Positions 34,101 to 42,781 of a stretch of 64,000 nucleotides of DNA are shown in pieces. The position numbers and the translations under genes are program-made. This DNA comes from Rhynchopus euleeides. Taxonomy: Eukaryota > Euglenozoa > Diplonemea > Diplonemida > Diplonemidae. How positions within the stretch are numbered: position 1 is the first letter of the stretch; each line of letters opens with the position of its first letter. The notes beneath the pieces are model-generated. The model searched no databases. It was not told the DNA's origin and saw nothing but the letters and a program-made list of their open reading frames with translations. The DNA lies in contig OY723289.1 in assembly GCA_963210315.1 (NCBI GenBank), positions 868,001 through 932,000 of the forward strand, given 5' to 3'.

Positions 34101-34234
34101 TCCATGTCCTTCCACTCGTGGATGAAGTGAGCATTCTCTGCCAACCCCTCCGTGAACTGCGACACGCGCTTCACAGTCCAGGCGATCCTCTTCTCATCCT
34201 TCTCCTTGCCGCGCTTCATCGTTTCTGCATCCAC
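31147..34234 (-). pseudogene. hAT-family transposase gene split by a retrotransposon end
   Basis: The coding part is 34234-33905 (110 codons) plus 33399-31147. The 496-bp insert 33904-33409 lies between them, flanked by GAGAAGAGG and GAGAAGCGG. Both flanks are codon-aligned, so the ancestral gene was open (about 860 residues). Downstream features: acidic and Lys-rich region, BED-type finger (WVCNVEDCGQTF...HFTRVH), catalytic-type Asp segments MVDGATVVRRGYLGF and VVADNAATMQKAL, CSVHSLQLIL, and the C-terminal hAT dimerisation region with EATVERHFKRLSSV. The 764-codon frame starting at 33441 gains its first 11 residues from the insert, so a shortened protein might still be made. Element ends were not identified. 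Confidence 0.85.
33409..33904 (+). mobile_element. Isolated terminal pair (A2B2) of the tyrosine-recombinase retrotransposon
   Basis: Segments 33409-33673 and 33674-33904 match the ~266-bp and ~230-bp terminal segments of the full element, in the opposite orientation and without internal genes. Flanked by a 9-bp near-duplication (GAGAAGAGG/GAGAAGCGG) inside the hAT gene. It is the equivalent of a solo LTR for a split-direct-repeat element. Confidence 0.85.
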
Positions 34235-34402
34235 GGAAAGATCCTGTTCGGGAGGAAAGTATGATGAGATAAAGCGAGTGATTTATGACGTTACTAATGT
34301 CACATTCTCCTACACGGTGAATGAAATAAGACAGAAATGCTTTCCGACAGAGTGCCGTACGCCATTCCTGTGTATAACTCGTAATACTAATAGCCAGATA
34401 TC

Positions 34403-34511
34403 GGGGGCCCTCGCTACGAGTCACTGTGAGTCACGAGTCGTCAGTTGTCAGCCAAACATGGCTGACTTCTCACTTTTTCTCACTCAGTCACACTTGGTAG
34501 CGAGGGCCCCC
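34403..34511 (+). mobile_element. 109-bp MITE, copy 2
   Basis: Flanked by the 3-bp duplication ATC (34400-34402 and 34512-34514). Lies just upstream of the broken hAT gene. Confidence 0.93.
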
Positions 34512-34604
34512 ATCGATGAGAAATTGAATATCAGTGCATGAAAACCCAAGGTTTGATTCAAGATGACCAAGACAAATACTTGCCGAAAATGAAAATGTCA
34601 AAGG

Positions 34605-36230
34605 AATCATACCTTGGCCGGCTATCGCAGACAGGGGGCACACACACGTCGACTCGGCTATAGTTCTCCTGGTGGTGTGTGTGCGCAACGACAAGAATGG
34701 CAAAGGCAATGGGTAGTGGGGGTGTTGATGGGAAGGGGGAAGGGGGACTTCCGGTTCAGCTTTTCCTCACTTGCAACGCGAAGGGGTTAAGAGATCCCGC
34801 GACAACCGCCAATTCAGGCTGTTGAGGCGAGGTCCGGGGGATGGAGGGTGGGACAATAAAAGAAAGCGGACAAGACGAAGAGTGTTGGCCGCGGGGAGAT
34901 TACCCTGATGAAGGGGGTGTTGTGTGGTGTGGTGTTAAAGTTATATACAAAGTGTCCCGGGAAGGTGCATGGGCACAACATGGGGGGAGAGAGAGGGGAA
35001 AGGCAACAGGATTGGGGTTGTGGGGTGTCAGGGGTGATGAGGGGGATGGGGGTGTCTGCTGCCAATGGCCTTGGGTCATATTCCCTCAGTAAACTGTGAG
35101 AATCATACCTTGGCCGGCTATCGCAGACAGGGGGCACACACACGTCGACTCGGCTATAGTTCTCCTGGTGGTGTGTGTGCGCAACGACAAGAATGGCAAA
35201 GGCAATGGGTAGTGGGGGTGTTGATGGGAAGGGGGAAGGGGGACTTCCGGTTCAGCTTTTCCTCACTTGCAACGCGAAGGGGTTAAGAGATCCCGCGACA
35301 ACCGCCAATTCAGGCTGTTGAGGCGAGGTCTCCGCCTGCCCCACCGCGAGTGAAGAAGCGCCGCACCGCAAGTGAAACCTGGTCCCGGGTTTCGGGAGAA
35401 GAAATGCAAGAGGGGGGGATACGGGAAGGGAGATCTGCCGGATTGGCAGAGGTGTGGACGTATCCAACGGAAAAAGACAAAACCTGGAGGGCTGTGAGGT
35501 ATTCTACCGCCTCCAGGACGGACTTGTTAATAAGATGGCAGGCGGCACACAGCCGCTTGCGCACAACAGCTGCCACGGTCGTATTGTCGACCCAGATCTC
35601 TACAGCCCCCCCGCACACAGACCGGGGAAGGGCTCGCACTGTTTTGTTGAGGGCCATCGCCTCGAGAATGTTAATGTGCAGCTGGGACTCGGCTGCGGTC
35701 CACGAGTCACCAATGACCTGCATTTCTTGTGTAAAGGAATCTATTAAGACGCCACCCCAGCCCTTGAGGGAGGCGTCAACAAAGCAAGTAAAAGACGGGG
35801 GTGTGGACTGAATAACTCTTCTGTGGGGGGGAACACGCGCAACCCCCACACACACACACCACTGCCGCAACTCCCGGCAGACCGATGGGGGGATCCGCAC
35901 AGGGTCAGGCGGCCGAAGGACCGCCCGGTTCAAAAAATTAGTCACCCGGCGGAGGAACTTGATCCCAAACCAGAACCTCCCCGGGGACACTCCCGAAATG
36001 GCGCTGGCGTGGAGCAACCTTCCACCCAGCGACTCCAGCTCACCAGCCGTCACCCTCTGCCAGTCCACGCTGTCCAGCTTCGCCATCAGCCTGTCCGACG
36101 GAGACACGGTCTGGGCAGCATGGTCGAATGCCACCCCGAGAAACTCGTAGACCGTCGCCGTGTCCACCGAGTCAGACGGCTTCCATGTCGCAGCGCACGC
36201 CGCAGCCACCTTGTCCATCTGCCGCGTCGG
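34605..36230 (-). mobile_element. 5'-truncated copy of the tyrosine-recombinase retrotransposon
   Basis: On the minus strand: RT/RNase H sequence (36230-35331), then terminal segments 35330-35101, 35100-34835 and 34834-34605. It is almost identical to 36959-37855 plus the ends of the full element. It is fused directly to the 3' end of the full-length copy at 36231, giving two consecutive 3' ends. Confidence 0.9.
35310..36230 (-). pseudogene. RT/RNase H fragment of the truncated element
   Basis: It starts inside the RT domain (TRQMDKVAAACAATWKPSDS) and keeps the whole RNase H domain: FVDASLKGWGG, ILEAMAL, WVDNTT and NPADLPSR. The catalytic IDN motif of RT lies upstream and is missing. An open frame continues into the adjoining repeat, which provides a Met (36335) by chance. 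Confidence 0.9.
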
Positions 36231-36956
36231 AATCATACCTTGGCCGGCTATCGCAGACAGGGGGCACACACACGTCGACTCGGCTATAGTTCTCCTGGTG
36301 GTGTGTGTGCGCAACGACAAGAATGGCAAAGGCAATGGGTAGTGGGGGTGTTGATGGGAAGGAGGAAGGGGGACTTCCGGTTCAGCTTTTCCTCACTTGC
36401 AACGCGAAGGGGTTAAGAGATCCCGCGACAACCGCCAATTCAGGCTGTTGAGGCGAGGTCCGGGGGATGGAGGGTGGGACAATAAAAGAAAGCGGACAAG
36501 ACGAAGAGTGTTGGCCGCGGGGAGATTACCCTGATGAAGGGGGTGTTGTGTGGTGTGGTGTTAAAGTTATATACAAAGTGTCCCGGGAAGGTGCATGGGC
36601 ACAACATGGGGGGAGAGAGAGGGGAAAGGCAACAGGATTGGGGTTGTGGGGTGTCAGGGGTGATGAGGGGGATGGGGGTGTCTGCTGCCAATGGCCTTGG
36701 GTCATATTCCCTCAGTAAACTGTGAGAATCATACCTTGGCCGGCTATCGCAGACAGGGGGCACACACACGTCGACTCGGCTATAGTTCTCCTGGTGGTGT
36801 GTGTGCGCAACGACAAGAATGGCAAAGGCAATGGGTAGTGGGGGTGTTGATGGGAAGGAGGAAGGGGGACTTCCGGTTCAGCTTTTCCTCACTTGCAACG
36901 CGAAGGGGTTAAGAGATCCCGCGACAACCGCCAATTCAGGCTGTTGAGGCGAGGTC
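36231..36956 (-). repeat. 3' terminal repeat block B1-A2-B2
   Basis: Segments 36727-36956 and 36231-36460 (230 bp each, starting AATCATACCTTGGCC on the plus strand) flank 36461-36726 (266 bp), which repeats the 5' end of the element (43967-44212). Confidence 0.9.
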
Positions 36957-38645
36957 TCCGCCTGCCCCACCGCGAGTGAAGAAGCGCCGCACCGCAAGTG
37001 AAACCTGGTCCCGGGTTTCGGGAGAAGAAATGCAAGAGGGGGGGATACGGGAAGGGAGATCTGCCGGATTGGCAGAGGTGTGGACGTATCCAACGGAAAA
37101 AGACAAAACCTGGAGGGCTGTGAGGTATTCTACCGCCTCCAGGACGGACTTGTTAATAAGATGGCAGGCGGCACACAGCCGCTTGCGCACAACAGCTGCC
37201 ACGGTCGTATTGTCGACCCAGATCTCTACAGCCCCCCCGCACACAGACCGGGGAAGGGCTCGCACTGTTTTGTTGAGGGCCATCGCCTCGAGAATGTTAA
37301 TGTGCAGCTGGGACTCGGCTGCGGTCCACGAGTCACCAATGACCTGCATTTCTTGTGTAAAGGAATCTATTAAGACGCCACCCCAGCCCTTGAGGGAGGC
37401 GTCAACAAAGCAAGTAAAAGACGGGGGTGTGGACTGAATAACTCTCCTGTGGGGGGGAACACGCGCAACCCCCACACACACACACCACTGCCGCAACTCC
37501 CGGCAGACCGATGGGGGGATCCGCACAGGGTCAGGCGGCCGAAGGACCGCCCGGTTCAAAAAATTAGTCACCCGGCGGAGGAACTTGATCCCAAACCAGA
37601 ACCTCCCCGGGGACACTCCCGAAATGGCGCTGGCGTGGAGCAACCTTCCACCCAGCGACTCCAGCTCACCAGCCGTCACCCTCTGCCAGTCCACGCTGTC
37701 CAGCTTCGCCATCAGCCTGTCCGACGGAGACACGGTCTGGGCAGCATGGTCGAATGCCACCCCGAGAAACTCGTAGACCGTCGCCGTGTCCACCGAGTCA
37801 GACGGCTTCCATGTCGCAGCGCACGCCGCAGCCACCTTGTCCATCTGCCGCGTCGCCATTTCGACACTGGTGCGGGGGCCGGTCAGACGCACGTTGTCGA
37901 TCCAGACGTCGACCCCCACCTCAGGCGCAGTGCAGAACTCCTGGCGGACGTAGTCCCGGTGCCCACCCACAACAGCAGCCAAAGTGTGCATCAGCTCGGG
38001 CGCACAACAGTGGCCCATGGGCAACCTCAGCAGCTCATACCAGTCCCCCGACTCGTCAGCGAAGCGGAAGAACCTCCGTGCAGGCGCAGGGATGGGGATC
38101 TGATAAAACCCGCACTTGAAATCCCGCGCCGACCCACACTCCGCAAACACCGCGTCGAGGTACCCCGAGATGTGCCCCAGGGGGACGTGTGCCGTGTAGG
38201 ACTCCTCCAGATCGTCGTTTGCCTGCTTGGTCCAGAGGATGAACCTCTGCCGCAACCCCGACGGCTTCTCCTCCATCACAGTGAAGGGCACGCACAGGGA
38301 GGGGCCCGGGCCCGACGCAGGCCCAGCCACTCCGTTCTCCACCAGCAGCTCCGCATGCTTCTGTTGTAGATGCGAGGGGCGGGAGCGCCCCTCAGAGGGA
38401 GAAGGAGTAAAAGTGCCCGGCGGGGGCGCATCAGGGAACGTCAGCCGCCACACCTCGTCGAACCTGCGCCTCACAGTGGCGGTCATCCTCGCCCGCAGCG
38501 CCTCGACGTCCATCTCCGCCACAGAAGACACATGCAGGGGCGCACGGCGCTCCTCCTCCGTCGCCGGCAGCCTCGACTGGTGCGCACGCCGCGTCATCGA
38601 GTGCAGCCCCCGCTGCTTGCGGCAAAAGGACTCAGGGTCGGCCAT
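36936..38645 (-). CDS. Retrotransposon reverse transcriptase/RNase H, 569 aa
   Basis: The start codon at 38645 overlaps the recombinase stop by one base (TGATG). RT motifs: RFILWTKQAND, DFKCGFYQIP (motif A Asp), LPMGHCCAPEL (motif B) and VDVWIDNVRL (motif C, with IDN in place of the usual xDD). RNase H: FVDASLKGWGG, ILEAMAL, WVDNTT, and NPADLPSR at the end. The last ~7 codons and stop lie in the terminal repeat. The frame also runs open upstream of 38645, but there it is antisense-like shadow of the recombinase and is not counted. All catalytic positions I can see are intact. Confidence 0.9.
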   Translation of the reverse strand: MADPESFCRKQRGLHSMTRRAHQSRLPATEEERRAPLHVSSVAEMDVEALRARMTATVRRRFDEVWRLTFPDAPPPGTFTPSPSEGRSRPSHLQQKHAELLVENGVAGPASGPGPSLCVPFTVMEEKPSGLRQRFILWTKQANDDLEESYTAHVPLGHISGYLDAVFAECGSARDFKCGFYQIPIPAPARRFFRFADESGDWYELLRLPMGHCCAPELMHTLAAVVGGHRDYVRQEFCTAPEVGVDVWIDNVRLTGPRTSVEMATRQMDKVAAACAATWKPSDSVDTATVYEFLGVAFDHAAQTVSPSDRLMAKLDSVDWQRVTAGELESLGGRLLHASAISGVSPGRFWFGIKFLRRVTNFLNRAVLRPPDPVRIPPSVCRELRQWCVCVGVARVPPHRRVIQSTPPSFTCFVDASLKGWGGVLIDSFTQEMQVIGDSWTAAESQLHINILEAMALNKTVRALPRSVCGGAVEIWVDNTTVAAVVRKRLCAACHLINKSVLEAVEYLTALQVLSFSVGYVHTSANPADLPSRIPPSCISSPETRDQVSLAVRRFFTRGGAGGDLASTA

Positions 38646-39522
38646 CACATATGCCGTGTCACCTCCTGCGTCCGCAGCGCCCTCGCCATCTCCGTGGGGC
38701 ACCCCCCGTAGCGGATGGTGGTGCTGGAGAGGCCGCTCTCGCCGTGGTGCTTCGCGAGGCGGCCCACCAGCATCTCCGACAGATCCGCTCCCGACCCGAT
38801 GAGCCCGAAGAGGAAGGTGAGTGCCCCGCGCTTCACGCTGTGGCCCGAGTAGTCCTCCATCTCCGGTGTAGCCCGCCACATCGCCGTCACATCTGCCGTC
38901 GAAACCGCCGTCAGCCGCTCGAAGGGGCGCAGGCGCGTCACCAGCTCCGCGATGAGGGGGGTCAGGTCCCCGCATATCACCGTCCACTTGGAGGGGGTGA
39001 ACGGGTTGGCCCGGCGGCCCTTCGGGGAGGTGTGCCAGTCTATTATCACCTCCCCGGGCTGCACTGCGATGTACTGCTCCGAGGAGAGGGAGCACACCTC
39101 CCCCCACCGGCTGGCGGTCTTCCACGCCGTCAGCGCCGCCAGCTGGAGGTGCGGCTGCTGCTGCAACGCCCACGCCACGAGCACCCCCTTCGGCATCGGC
39201 GTCGCCTGCCGCTGCGGAATGGCCCCGCCGGCCGCCCGCAGCGCGCTTGCCAGGCTGAGGAGGGGCTGCTGGCCGAAGCCGAGGTGCCGCATTGTCCCGG
39301 AGAGCGCCTTTGCGTAGGCCAGCATCCCCTGAGGCGACACCCCTGTCGCCAGCACGAACAGCATGGCGGTGTCGGCGTCGACTTCTAGGCCGTGCTCGTT
39401 GGCCCATCGCACCAGCCTTGCCCACAGGAGCTGCCTCTGCGACGAAGTGCTTCTTGCCCACATCCCCGCCACCACGGCCTGCAGGCGCTCCACGGCCTCC
39501 CCGGGGGCGACCTCCACCTCTC
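38645..39522 (-). pseudogene. Tyrosine recombinase, C-terminal catalytic part (split by E2)
   Basis: Contains the catalytic set of the tyrosine recombinase/integrase family: Arg in TASRWGEV, Lys in TSPKGRR, HxxR in GHSVKRGAL, His in LAKHHG and the nucleophile in TTIRYGG. It would integrate the circular or linear cDNA. E2 interrupts it at 39523 between codons for ASHG (42458 side) and REVEVAPGEA. The two flanks join in frame with no duplicated base, so the gene was intact before E2 arrived. Its stop overlaps the RT start. Confidence 0.88.
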
Positions 39523-39790
39523 CACGGTGCGCTAGTGTTGGCAACCACTAGTGGAGTCGACAACTGAAACCTCGACAACTGACTGGGTTGTTGACGACAA
39601 GTGCCAGTTGTCGACTCGACAACTGGCACTTGTCGAGTCGACAACTGGCACTTGTCGACTCGACAACTCTATACACTGTACTGCAGGAAGAACGCCCAAG
39701 TATGAAGGGGAAAACGCACAGTTGGGTGTGTGCTTGGGATATGAGGTGTGGTGGCATATCAGCGCTGGACTTTGTTGCGAATTTCCTTGT
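39523..39790 (+). repeat. E2 left terminal inverted repeat
   Basis: CACGGTG end, CTAGTGGAGTCGACAAC, then about six TCGACAACTG/CAGTTGTCGA half-sites, then a unique ~120-bp part ending ATTTCCTTGT that matches 42200-42330 inverted. Confidence 0.9.
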
Positions 39791-39908
39791 GCCGTTTCTC
39801 CCTCCCACAACCCACATCACCAGGGTCTTGCAAGCCCTGACCAGATTACCTCCATTGTTGAATAGATACACACACGCCAACAGACACACACACACACAGC
39901 TATCAATC

Positions 39909-40931
39909 ATGCCTGCCTCTGCCAAAACCACGGCGAAGAGAAGCAGAACGGAGGAAACCGCCCCGAGCTCGGCCCCCCCGACGAAGCAGCCCGCCACTCA
40001 GCCGGGCTTTATTCAACTTTTTGTTGAATACTACGTCGAGCCGGAGGAGGGGGGGCGGCTGTCGAACACAGCCCTGAAGGCACTGATCGGGAAGATCACG
40101 GGCAAGCCCATAAAGGGCAACGACGGGACCGTGAGCGCGGCGATGGGGGCCAGGTACAAGGAGTACCAGGGGGGGACGGTGTCGGAGAAGTCGGCGAAGG
40201 AGGCGCAGCTGGAGAGGTACTCCATCCGCACCAAGGGGGGGACGGATACGGAGTTCATTGGTGTGAGGATCACACCATCTCCATCAGCCTCCGCCAAGTC
40301 CAAGGCGAAACTGGAGCAGATGCAGAAGCTGCACCCGCACGCCGCCCTCACCTCGGGCGTAAAGATGTCCCGGCTCTACGCCGCAGAGGTGAAGCTGGCT
40401 GCCCCCCAGAAGACGAAGGCATCCTCGAAGGCAGACAAGATCTTTCCTCAATACTCAGGAAGGAAGAGAGACGTGTCGTCGTTGCAGGGAGCAGCCAACA
40501 CCTTTGCTCCAAGAACCGTCGGGGGATTCTACGAGTTCATCGTGGAATCTGGGCTGTCGACGGTACAGAAGGTGACCCAGAATGGGCACATTCTGCGCCT
40601 CACCCTGCGGAGGCTGCGCGCAACGCAGGACTTGGAGGCGAAGGAGTACGAGGTGGACCTGCACATCCCCTCCAAGTACCTGCTGGACCCGGGTCACGCT
40701 GCGCAGGTCAAGGACCGTGAGGGGATCGTCGTTGTGAGGCAGCTGCTGGTGGATTCTGGCGGCGAACAGTCGATACAGGCAACGACTGACACCGGCAAGT
40801 TTACAGACTTGCTGGATGGCGACGAAGATGAAGAAGAGGAACTGGACGATGAGGCAAGTGAGACTGCCCCCCCACCTAGCCCAAGCCAATCTAACTCAGG
40901 CCCAACGCAGGTGGATGTGGATGACATTTGA
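39909..40931 (+). CDS. E2 accessory protein, 340 aa, homologue of the E1 333-aa protein
   Basis: Start at 39909 (MPASAKTTAKRS), shortly after a CACAG that could be a splice acceptor. Basic N-terminus, then FIQLFVEYYVEPEEGGRL...IGKITGKPIK, which matches FCTAFLVKKGG...TGKEIN of E1. A beta-rich C-terminal half follows (LRLTLRRLRATQ against LQVSLTCLRVVH of E1), then GKFTDLLDGD against GRYKDLLGID, and a Glu/Asp tail. It is intact even though E2's transposase lost its core, which suggests either recent deletion or an independent role. Likely DNA-binding; no named family recognised. Confidence 0.8.
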   Translation: MPASAKTTAKRSRTEETAPSSAPPTKQPATQPGFIQLFVEYYVEPEEGGRLSNTALKALIGKITGKPIKGNDGTVSAAMGARYKEYQGGTVSEKSAKEAQLERYSIRTKGGTDTEFIGVRITPSPSASAKSKAKLEQMQKLHPHAALTSGVKMSRLYAAEVKLAAPQKTKASSKADKIFPQYSGRKRDVSSLQGAANTFAPRTVGGFYEFIVESGLSTVQKVTQNGHILRLTLRRLRATQDLEAKEYEVDLHIPSKYLLDPGHAAQVKDREGIVVVRQLLVDSGGEQSIQATTDTGKFTDLLDGDEDEEEELDDEASETAPPPSPSQSNSGPTQVDVDDI

Positions 40932-41135
40932 TGATCCAGTGTGAGTGTGGAAGCGTCAACGTATATGAAAGCAAACGGAAGAAAAGGTGCAGAACGATCG
41001 CAGTGACACTTTCCCTTTTTTGGTTATCACTCTTGACGTCATCCTCCCCCCGCCGGTTCCTCAGGCATAGCCTTTTTTGTTGGGATGCACACACACACCA
41101 CAGGAGAGCCGGGTGGGAATGGTTCCGAAGAGACA

Positions 41136-42192
41136 ATGCAAGATGAAATGTCCTTGATGGCTGAGGGTATTCGCAGGTCACGATTTGTGGCAGGGACGTC
41201 CATCCGGAAGTGCGGTGAAATCTCGAAATGCATTCGAGAGACGTTTCGGGAGCACGGGAAGGCGCCTGAGAGGCACGGGCTCTCCCCGGCGACGGTGAGG
41301 AAGCATGAAGAGCACCTCCAGAGAGTGGTCGAGGCAAGGAGGGGTAGTTTGCTCAAAACTCTCGAGCACATTGTCGAAACACACCTGCATCGCATCGACA
41401 TGGAACACCCTCGTGTTGTCCTGACTGCTGATGGCTATAACCCGGGCAGCAGGGACCTCACAGCCAGGATCCGCTTAGCTGCAGGTATTGCTCTAAGCTT
41501 TGGAAGCTGGCAACGGTCGAAGCAAGATCTACTCAGCCTGTGCCTCGGAAAGGACTATGGAGCGCGACCTCATTCTTTTCGAGATCCAACAACTTCAAAG
41601 TTGGGGCGAGAATGGGCTTTGGGGGGGTTCAGGACATACTCCGAAGTTAATGACCGCCGTTGGGGCATTCAATGTGTGTTCATGTGTTGTTGCGGGCAGC
41701 TGGGAAAAGGCAACAGGATCTCTCTACCGAAGACTTGAGTCTGCTGGGCTGGCGGACCACGTCAAAGAGAGAGGTCAGAGCGGGTGTGTCTTTTGGATTG
41801 ATCCGAAAAAACCACCGAAAACCATACTGAACGTGTGTGTGTGTGGCAAGGAACCTTGGGGTGTGCCTCCCACCCCTACTCAAGAAGAAACCCAGTCTCT
41901 CCCGGAGGAGGTTCATGAATTTCGATGCATTATTTGTGACTACTCCTCAGCAAAGAAAACGTCTCTGTTTGCACACTACGATGCAAAGCACAGACCAGGG
42001 AGCAATGTCCCTTGCTCGTCATGCACAATCGAATGCAAAATATGTCACACAACAATAAGATTGAAGGGACAAAGCCAGCACTACCTGGCCCACCACCCCC
42101 GCTCTCTCACAACAAAACGTTGCTTACTTTGCTTTGAGACCTTCCGTAGTGTCCGTGAACGCGATCTCCACATGAAGACTGACCATCCTTGA
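41136..42192 (+). pseudogene. E2 transposase-like gene lacking the catalytic core
   Basis: The first part (41136-41484) matches the E1 protein N-terminus through ADGYNPGSRDLTARIRLAA. The second part (41537-42192, another frame) matches E1 from SATYERDL onward (here SERTMERDL) and the following CxC segment, and ends with three C2H2-type fingers (CIICDYSS...H, CKICHTT...H, CLLCFETF...H). About 290 residues holding the second Asp, CSLC, LHDCKG and the Glu region are missing. A 52-bp GT-AG segment (41485-41536, GTATTG...CTACTCAG) would join the parts in frame; otherwise there is a frameshift. The product could bind element ends without cutting, as repressor derivatives of other transposons do (inference). 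Confidence 0.7.
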
Positions 42193-42199
42193 GAAGGGG

Positions 42200-42457
42200 A
42201 CAAGGAAATTCGCAACAAAGTCCAGCGCTGATATGCCACCACACCTCATATCCCAAGCACACACCCAACTGTGCGTTTTTCCCTTCATATTTGGGCGTTC
42301 TTCCTGCAGTACAGTGTATAGAGTTGTCGAGTCGACAACTGCCAGTTGTCGACTCGACAAGTGCCAGTTGTCGAGTCGACAACTGGCAGTTGTCGAGTTT
42401 GAGGTTGTCGACTCCACTAGTTGAGGTCACTCGTAACTACCAAACTAGTGCACCGTG
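42200..42457 (-). repeat. E2 right terminal inverted repeat
   Basis: Inverse of 39523-39790 with a few changes (for example CATATTTGGG against CAAGTATGAA). It begins 8 bp after the stop codon of the transposase-like gene. Confidence 0.9.
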
Positions 42458-42781
42458 TCCCGTGCGACGCGCCGCCACGCCCCCGACCCGAGCGGCCACG
42501 TGCCGCATCATCGCCCTCCCGAAGAGCGATGGTCTCCCGCTGGCGGCGCCGGATGCGCCTGAGGGCATTGCGGGCCCTGGCTGAGCGGGGTGGGGTCGAA
42601 GGGAAGTGGCGGGTGGAGGAGAAGTTGCTGAGGTGTTGTTGTTGTTGATGTTGTTGGTTGTTTTGTTGGTGACGTTGTTGATGATGTTGTGGGCGGGTGC
42701 AGGGGGGTGTGTTGGGCGGCGAGGGGCGGGGTGATGTAGAAGCGTGAGGGGGGGGTGGGTCTGAAGCCGGAAGGTGGGCAG
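42458..42781 (-). pseudogene. Tyrosine recombinase, N-terminal part (other side of E2)
   Basis: The frame that joins to 39522 reads Gln/Asn/His-rich (HHQQRHQQNNQQHQQQQ) then Arg-rich up to GRGGASHG. The frame stays open upstream to 43115 under Gag, with only one distant Met, so the recombinase may be made by frameshift from Gag or from a non-obvious start. The position where coding really begins is uncertain. Confidence 0.6.

Larger units (their letters stand above)
39523..42457 (+). mobile_element. E2: two-gene DNA transposon nested in the recombinase gene
   Basis: 2935 bp. Ends: CACGGTGCGCTAGTGTTGG (left) and CACGGTGCACTAGTTTGG (right, inverted), then near-identical inverted repeats of about 260 bp that include a palindromic array of GTCGACAACTGGCACTTGTC type. 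Two plus-strand genes in the E1 order: an accessory protein (39909-40931) and a core-deleted transposase-like protein (41136-42192). No target-site duplication is seen. Removing 39523-42457 restores the recombinase frame exactly, which fixes the element boundaries independently of the repeats. Confidence 0.92.

Noticed and set aside
38646..39644. Upstream 333 codons in frame with RT/RNase H
   Set aside because: Composition (Gly/Ala/Arg/Pro) is that of a shadow of the recombinase gene, and it runs into the E2 terminal repeat; the true RT start is 38645.
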